Assembly: GCA_963801105.1 (NCBI GenBank)
Contig: CAWDDH010000003.1
Coordinates: 992,001 to 1,056,000 of the forward strand
DNA length: 64,000 bases
From: JAENVU01 sp963801105
GTDB lineage: Bacteria; Actinomycetota; Acidimicrobiia; IMCC26256; JAENVU01
Direction of reading: 5' to 3'
Part shown: positions 59,553 through 64,000 of the stretch, piece by piece
Numbering within the stretch: the stretch's first letter is position 1
How the letters are laid out: the number at the start of each line of letters is the position of its first letter
Notes under the pieces: model-generated
Told to the model about the DNA's origin: nothing
The model's database searches: none
What the model saw: only the letters and a program-made list of their open reading frames with translations
Translations under genes and position numbers: made by a program

Positions 59553-60061
59553 GCGACGAGTCCACGGAGGTGGCCGATTCCGACGGCCTCGACGGGGAAG
59601 CGGAGGCGGCAGAGGTTCTCGAAGGAGACCTGGGGCGTCTGCTGGGTGAGCGCGACGAGATGCGCGCGCTCGCCCAACAGATCCAGGCCGACTTCGAGAA
59701 CTACCGCAAGCAGGCGATGCGGCGGGAGACGGCGATCGTCGAGCGCGCGAGCGAGTCGCTCGTCGAGGCGCTGCTGCCGGTGCTCGACAGCTTCGACGCG
59801 GCGGTGTCCCAGCTACCCGACGACACCGATCCCGGCGTGCGCAAGGGCGTCGAGCTCGTGTTCGCGCAGCTGGTCGACGTGCTCGAGCGCGCCGGCCTCG
59901 AGCGGATGAACGCTGACGGCCGGCCGTTCGACCCGAACGAGCACGAGGCAGTGATGCAGGAGGACGGAGACGGTGAGCCGGTGGTGGCCGAGACGATGCG
60001 CACCGGCTACCGCCTCAAGGGACGTGTCCTGCGTCCCGCGATGGTGAAGGTGGCGAAGTAG
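59549..60061 (+). CDS. grpE: nucleotide exchange factor GrpE
   Basis: 170 residues, GTG 59549 overlapping the dnaK stop by 4 bp. An acidic N-terminus (about 35 residues) precedes a long coiled coil (RDEMRALAQQIQADFENYRK). The beta-wing domain includes GLERMNADGRPFDPNEHEAV and ends VAETMRTGYRLKGRVLRPAM with VKVAK, the GrpE signature. It releases ADP from DnaK. Confidence 0.97.
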   Translation: MSDESTEVADSDGLDGEAEAAEVLEGDLGRLLGERDEMRALAQQIQADFENYRKQAMRRETAIVERASESLVEALLPVLDSFDAAVSQLPDDTDPGVRKGVELVFAQLVDVLERAGLERMNADGRPFDPNEHEAVMQEDGDGEPVVAETMRTGYRLKGRVLRPAMVKVAK

Positions 60062-60066
60062 GGGCG

Positions 60067-61218
60067 ATGGCACCCCAGCGTGAGTGGTTGGAGACGGATT
60101 ACTACGCCGTGCTCGGCGTTCCGTCCGACGCGCCCGAGAAGGACATCACCAAGGCGTACCGCAAGCTCGCGAAGGAGTACCACCCTGACGCGAACCCCGG
60201 GAACAAGGAGGCCGAGGAGCGCTTCAAGGAGGTCTCGGCCGCCAACGACGTGCTCTCGGACCCGGCCAAGCGCAAGGAGTACGACGAGCTGCGCCAGATG
60301 GTGGCCTCCGGCGCCTACGCGGGCGGGCCGGACGGCGGGTTCACGCCCGGGGGGTTCGGTTTCGACGACACCGTCGATCTCGGCGACCTGCTCGGCGGGC
60401 TCTTCGGTGGTCGGCCCGGTGGTCGGTCGGGGGGCCGCGCCGGTGGCGGCCGGCGCAGCGCGCGCCACGCACCCCAACGCGGCGCGGACCTCGAGACCGA
60501 GCTGACGATCGACTTCCTCGACGCGATCGAGGGCATCACCACGACGGTGGCATTCACCGCGGAGGCCGCGTGCTCGGAGTGTGGCGGCACGGGCGCGCGC
60601 CCGGGAACGTCGCCACAGGTGTGCACCGAGTGCGGTGGCTCCGGAGAGATCGCGATGAACCAGGGCTTCTTCTCGACCGCGCAGGTCTGCCCGGTCTGTC
60701 ACGGGCGCGGGGCGGTCATCCCCGACCCGTGCCCGCGCTGTCACGGACAGGGCACCGAGGTGCGCCGGCGCGAGGTCAAGGTCAAGCTCCCCGTCGGGGT
60801 CAAGGACGCGCAGCGCATCAAGGTCGCCAAGCGCGGCGCGGCGGGCCGCAACGGTGGACCCGCCGGCGACCTCTACGTGGTCGTGCACGTCCGCCCGCAC
60901 CCCGTCTTCGGCCGCAAGGGCGCGCGTGATCTCACGGTCCACGTGCCGATCACGTTCCCCGAGGCGGCGCTGGGGGCGAACGTGCGGGTCCCGACCCTCG
61001 GCGACGCCGTCACCCTGAAGGTCAAGCCGGGCACCCAGCCCGGTACCACGCAGAAGGTGAAGGGGCGCGGGATCGCGGGCTCGAACGGCCACGCGGGTGA
61101 CCTGCTCGTCACCTTCGACGTCGCCGTGCCCGCCAAGCTCGACAAGAACCAGCGTGCGGCCATGGAGGCGCTCGCTGAGACCTTGACCGCCGACCCGAGG
61201 GCCGGCCTGGAGGTGTAA
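60067..61218 (+). CDS. dnaJ: chaperone protein DnaJ
   Basis: 383 residues, ATG 60067. The J domain has YYAVLGVPSDAPEKDITKAY and the HPD motif in EYHPDANPG. A Gly-rich linker (GGRPGGRSGGRAGGG) follows, then four zinc-binding repeats (CSECGGTG, CTECGGSG, CPVCHGRG, CPRCHGQG), and the C-terminal substrate domains (ending RAAMEALAETLTADPRAGLE). It stimulates DnaK ATPase activity and delivers clients. The hspR start is 2 bp downstream of its stop. Confidence 0.97.
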   Translation: MAPQREWLETDYYAVLGVPSDAPEKDITKAYRKLAKEYHPDANPGNKEAEERFKEVSAANDVLSDPAKRKEYDELRQMVASGAYAGGPDGGFTPGGFGFDDTVDLGDLLGGLFGGRPGGRSGGRAGGGRRSARHAPQRGADLETELTIDFLDAIEGITTTVAFTAEAACSECGGTGARPGTSPQVCTECGGSGEIAMNQGFFSTAQVCPVCHGRGAVIPDPCPRCHGQGTEVRRREVKVKLPVGVKDAQRIKVAKRGAAGRNGGPAGDLYVVVHVRPHPVFGRKGARDLTVHVPITFPEAALGANVRVPTLGDAVTLKVKPGTQPGTTQKVKGRGIAGSNGHAGDLLVTFDVAVPAKLDKNQRAAMEALAETLTADPRAGLEV

Positions 61219-61220
61219 CC

Positions 61221-61577
61221 GTGCCCAACGACGAACGCGCCCTTTACATCATCTCGGTGGCCGCCGACCTGGCCGGAGTCCACCCGCAGACCCTGCGCAT
61301 CTACGAGCGCAAGGGACTCATCGAGCCGGCGCGGACCGAGGGTCGCAGCCGCCGGTACTCCGAGCGCGACATCGTGTTGCTGCGCCGGATCCAGGAGCTC
61401 ACCAACGAGGGGGTCGGCCTGGCGGGTGTCCGCCGGATCCTCGCGCTCGAGGACCGGGTCGAGCGGCTCGAGGCCGAGCTACGACGCGTGAACGCCGAGG
61501 CGCGCACCGCGCTCGACCGCGCCCGGCGCGAGCTGCGCCGCGACATCGTCCCGGTGTCGCGGCGCCGTACCGGCTGA
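61221..61577 (+). CDS. hspR: heat-shock repressor HspR (MerR family)
   Basis: 118 residues, GTG 61221. The MerR winged helix is LAGVHPQTLRIYERKGLIEP with RTEGRSRRYSERDIVLLRRI after it, then ELTNEGVGLAGVRRILALED and a coiled coil (VERLEAELRRVNAEARTALD). HspR represses the dnaK operon and clpB in actinobacteria, with DnaK as co-repressor. Candidate operators lie at 57624 and 61646. Confidence 0.95.
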   Translation: MPNDERALYIISVAADLAGVHPQTLRIYERKGLIEPARTEGRSRRYSERDIVLLRRIQELTNEGVGLAGVRRILALEDRVERLEAELRRVNAEARTALDRARRELRRDIVPVSRRRTG

Positions 61578-61645
61578 ACGCAGCCCGTCGAGCCCGACCC
61601 GCGGGCGGCGCGGCGCTTCTCCCGTCCGGACCGGGAATGCAAGAG

Positions 61646-61664
61646 TTGACAAGATCGTTGTCAA
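61646..61664. promoter_or_regulatory. inverted repeat before clpB, candidate HspR operator
   Basis: TTGACAA (61646-61652), a 5-bp centre and TTGTCAA (61658-61664) form a perfect 7-5-7 inverted repeat about 40 bp before the clpB start. It contains CAAGATCGTTGTCA, matching the pattern before dnaK. TTGACA within it could also be a -35 element, so a bound repressor would block RNA polymerase. Confidence 0.6.
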
Positions 61665-61703
61665 GTTCAGTCCAGTACCTGCGTGACCACCCGAGGTAGG
61701 CCC

Positions 61704-64000
61704 ATGCCGCTCGATCCGAACAAGCTGACCCGCAAGACCCAGGAGGCCATCGGCGCGGCCCAGGCGCTCGCGCGGGACAACAACCACAGCCAGGTGGGAC
61801 CCGAGCATCTGCTCGCCGCGCTCATCGGTCAGCCGGAGGGCGTCGTGCTCCCGGTCCTCGAGCGCGTCGGCGTGGCGCCGAAGGCGGTCCGTGACCAGAT
61901 CGACGCCGCTCTCGCGAACGTCCCGCAGGTGTACGGGGCGACCGCGCAGGGGCCCCAGGTGTCGCCCGACTCGTTCCGGCTGCTCGAAGCGGCCGACGGT
62001 GAGCGCGCCGACCTCGGCGACGACTACCTCTCGACCGAGCACGTGCTGCTCGCGATGACCAAGGTCGCCGGCGGGGTCGGCGACCTGTTGCGTGGGCTCG
62101 GGGTCACGACCGAGGCCGTGCTCGACGCCTTGAAGCAGGTGCGCGGCTCGCACCGCGTGACGTCGGAGAACCCGGAGGAGCAGTACCAGGCGCTCGAGCG
62201 GTTCGGCCGGGATCTCACCGAGGAGGCACGAAGGGGCAAGCTCGATCCCGTCATCGGACGTGACGAGGAGATCCGGCGGGTCATCCAGGTGCTGTCGCGC
62301 CGGACCAAGAACAACCCGGTGCTCATCGGCGAGCCCGGGGTCGGGAAGACCGCGATCGCGGAGGGCCTCGCGCGGCGCATCATCGAGGGCGACGTCCCCG
62401 AGAGCCTGCGCGACAAGCGCCTGATCGCGCTCGACATCGGTGCGATGGTCGCCGGGGCCAAGTACCGCGGTGAGTTCGAGGAGCGGCTCAAGGCCGTGCT
62501 CAAGGAGATCGTCGATTCCGACGGCGAGGTCGTGACCTTCATCGACGAGCTGCACACGATCGTCGGTGCCGGGGGCGCGGAAGGCGCGGTCGACGCCGGC
62601 AACATGATCAAGCCGATGCTCGCCCGCGGTGAGCTGCGCATGATCGGCGCGACGACGCTGGACGAGTACCGCAAGTACGTGGAGAAGGACCCCGCGCTCG
62701 AACGGCGGTTCCAGCAGGTATTCGTCGGCGAGCCCTCGGTCGAGGACACGGTCGCGATCCTGCGCGGGCTGAAGGAGCGCTACGAGGTGCACCACGGTGT
62801 CCGCATCCAGGACGCCGCGCTCGTCGCGGCCGCGATCCTGAGCGACCGGTACATCCCTGCCCGCCAGCTCCCGGACAAGGCGATCGACCTCGTCGACGAG
62901 TCGGCGTCGCGGCTGCGGATCGAGATCGACTCCATGCCCAACGAGCTCGACGTGGTCGAGCGGCGCATCCGCCAGCTCGAGATCGAGCAGGCGGCACTGG
63001 CCAAGGAGACCGACGAGGCGTCGAAGCAGCGGCTCGCCGCGCTCGAGAGCGAGCTCGCCGAGCTGGGCGAGGAGCGCGACGCGATGACCGCGCAGTGGCA
63101 GCTGGAGAAGGACGCGATCGGCGCGATCCGCGAGCGCAAGGAAGCGCTGGAGGCCGCGCGCACCGACGCCGAGAAGGCCGAGCGTGACGGCGACCTCCAG
63201 CGGGCCGCCGAGTTCCGCTACGGCACCATGCGCGATCTCGAAGCCGAGATCGAGGAGCGCACCGCGCGCTTGAACGAGCTCCAGGGCGGCCACGCCATGT
63301 TGAAGGAGGAGGTCGACGAGGAGGACATCGCCGAGATCGTGTCCAAGTGGACCGGCGTCCCCGTGTCGCGCCTCATGGAGGGTGAGATGGCCAAGCTCGT
63401 CCGCATGGAGGACGAGCTCCACGCACGCGTCGTCGGCCAGGACGACGCGGTGACGGCCGTCGCGAACGCGATCCGTCGGTCGCGTGCCGGACTCTCGGAC
63501 CCGCACCAGCCGATCGGCTCGTTCCTGTTCCTCGGCCCGACCGGCGTCGGCAAGACCGAGCTCGCCCGCACGCTCGCGGACTTCCTGTTCGACGACGAGC
63601 GGGCGATGGTGCGCATCGACATGAGCGAATACATGGAGAAGCACTCCGTGTCCCGTCTCGTCGGCGCGCCTCCGGGCTATGTCGGCTACGAAGAGGGAGG
63701 ACAGCTCACCGAAGCGGTCCGTCGTCGGCCGTACTCGGTGGTCCTGCTCGACGAGGTCGAGAAAGCACACCCGGACGTCTTCAATGTCCTGCTCGCGCTC
63801 ATGGACGACGGTCGCCTCACCGACGGCCAGGGCCGTACGGTGGACTTCACCAACACGGTGCTCATCATGACGAGCAACCTCGGCGCCGGTGGTGACGAGG
63901 TCGCGGTCATGGCGGCCGTGCGGACTCACTTCAAGCCCGAGTTCATCAACCGCGTCGACGAGATCGTCGTCTTCCACCGCCTCGACGAGCGCCACATCGC
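61704..64000 (+). CDS. clpB: ATP-dependent disaggregase ClpB (3' end beyond the window)
   Basis: The first 765 codons are present; the gene runs off the right edge. ATG 61704 follows GAGG. The N domain opens LDPNKLTRKTQEAIGAAQAL. NBD1 has Walker A GEPGVGKTA (about 209) and the pore segment GAKYRGEFEERLK. The middle coiled-coil domain follows (about 400-530, with ERRIRQLEIEQAALAKETDE), which distinguishes ClpB from ClpC. NBD2 has GPTGVGKTELARTLADF (about 611) and the pore segment GAPPGYVGYEEGG. With DnaK it dissolves protein aggregates. Confidence 0.97.
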   Translation, partial: MPLDPNKLTRKTQEAIGAAQALARDNNHSQVGPEHLLAALIGQPEGVVLPVLERVGVAPKAVRDQIDAALANVPQVYGATAQGPQVSPDSFRLLEAADGERADLGDDYLSTEHVLLAMTKVAGGVGDLLRGLGVTTEAVLDALKQVRGSHRVTSENPEEQYQALERFGRDLTEEARRGKLDPVIGRDEEIRRVIQVLSRRTKNNPVLIGEPGVGKTAIAEGLARRIIEGDVPESLRDKRLIALDIGAMVAGAKYRGEFEERLKAVLKEIVDSDGEVVTFIDELHTIVGAGGAEGAVDAGNMIKPMLARGELRMIGATTLDEYRKYVEKDPALERRFQQVFVGEPSVEDTVAILRGLKERYEVHHGVRIQDAALVAAAILSDRYIPARQLPDKAIDLVDESASRLRIEIDSMPNELDVVERRIRQLEIEQAALAKETDEASKQRLAALESELAELGEERDAMTAQWQLEKDAIGAIRERKEALEAARTDAEKAERDGDLQRAAEFRYGTMRDLEAEIEERTARLNELQGGHAMLKEEVDEEDIAEIVSKWTGVPVSRLMEGEMAKLVRMEDELHARVVGQDDAVTAVANAIRRSRAGLSDPHQPIGSFLFLGPTGVGKTELARTLADFLFDDERAMVRIDMSEYMEKHSVSRLVGAPPGYVGYEEGGQLTEAVRRRPYSVVLLDEVEKAHPDVFNVLLALMDDGRLTDGQGRTVDFTNTVLIMTSNLGAGGDEVAVMAAVRTHFKPEFINRVDEIVVFHRLDERHI

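Noticed and set aside
1..64000. Prophage, insertion sequence or genomic island
   Set aside because: No transposase, integrase, terminal inverted repeat or attachment-site duplication was seen, and both tRNA genes have ordinary flanks.

Overview
The window is about 64 kb of GC-rich DNA carrying the chromosomal replication-origin neighbourhood of an actinobacterium. The evidence is the gene content and order: dnaA-dnaN-recF-DUF721-gyrB-gyrA-DUF3566-tRNA-Ile on one side, and rpmH-rnpA-yidD-yidC-jag-rsmG-parA-parB, then a CwlM-like protein, thioredoxin, thioredoxin reductase, an anti-sigma/ECF sigma pair, MurJ and a large exported protein on the other. This is close to the order I know from Mycobacterium. 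Other actinobacterial markers are NucS, HspR, DUF5318, DUF3566 and frequent GTG starts. Several departures (a stand-alone Ser/Thr kinase beside MurJ, pilT, a long acidic ParA N-terminus) suggest a deep lineage, perhaps Acidimicrobiia; that assignment is inference.

Layout. 0-9.6 kb: accessory genes (two tandem paralogues of unknown function, a DUF1697 protein, a MoxR/DUF58/transglutaminase operon, a dehydrogenase with a 45-residue membrane partner, and an ArsR/SRPBCC pair with a palindromic operator over the start codon). 9.6-19.1 kb: tRNA-Ile and the gyrA-to-dnaA block on the minus strand. 17.4-19.6 kb: oriC-type sequence on both sides of dnaA. 19.6-25.1 kb: rpmH to parB on the plus strand, with two parS sites just before parA. 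25.1-36.0 kb: an eleven-gene minus-strand cell-envelope and redox cluster. 36.0-44.6 kb: deacetylase-like protein, pilT, pcnA, a methyltransferase, DUF5318, an FtsX-like permease and panB. 44.8-48.4 kb: rpsF-ssb-rpsR-rplI, then dnaB. 48.4-54.8 kb: an NTF2-like protein, nucS, DUF4349, tRNA-Gly, a repeat-bearing secreted PKD protein, dcd and tag. 54.8-64 kb: a membrane iron-sulphur oxidoreductase, a cyclic-nucleotide-binding protein, then dnaK-grpE-dnaJ-hspR and the first part of clpB.

Many genes between about 28.5 and 52.7 kb carry single-base or CG-dinucleotide length changes that break the frame, including essential ones (ssb, rpsR, rplI, murJ). None were found outside that stretch. I read them as sequence or assembly errors rather than decay, and give each gene as one coding region with the position of the break.

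The most striking observation is at rpmH-rnpA. The only conventional start for rnpA lies 4 nt upstream of the rpmH start, so rpmH would sit wholly inside an N-terminally extended rnpA behind one shared ribosome-binding site, an arrangement I know only from Thermus. Other notable points are an apparently active kinase next to MurJ and a CwlM-like pseudo-amidase, a shared inverted element before dnaK and clpB that is a candidate HspR operator, and a DnaA-box cluster before dnaB.
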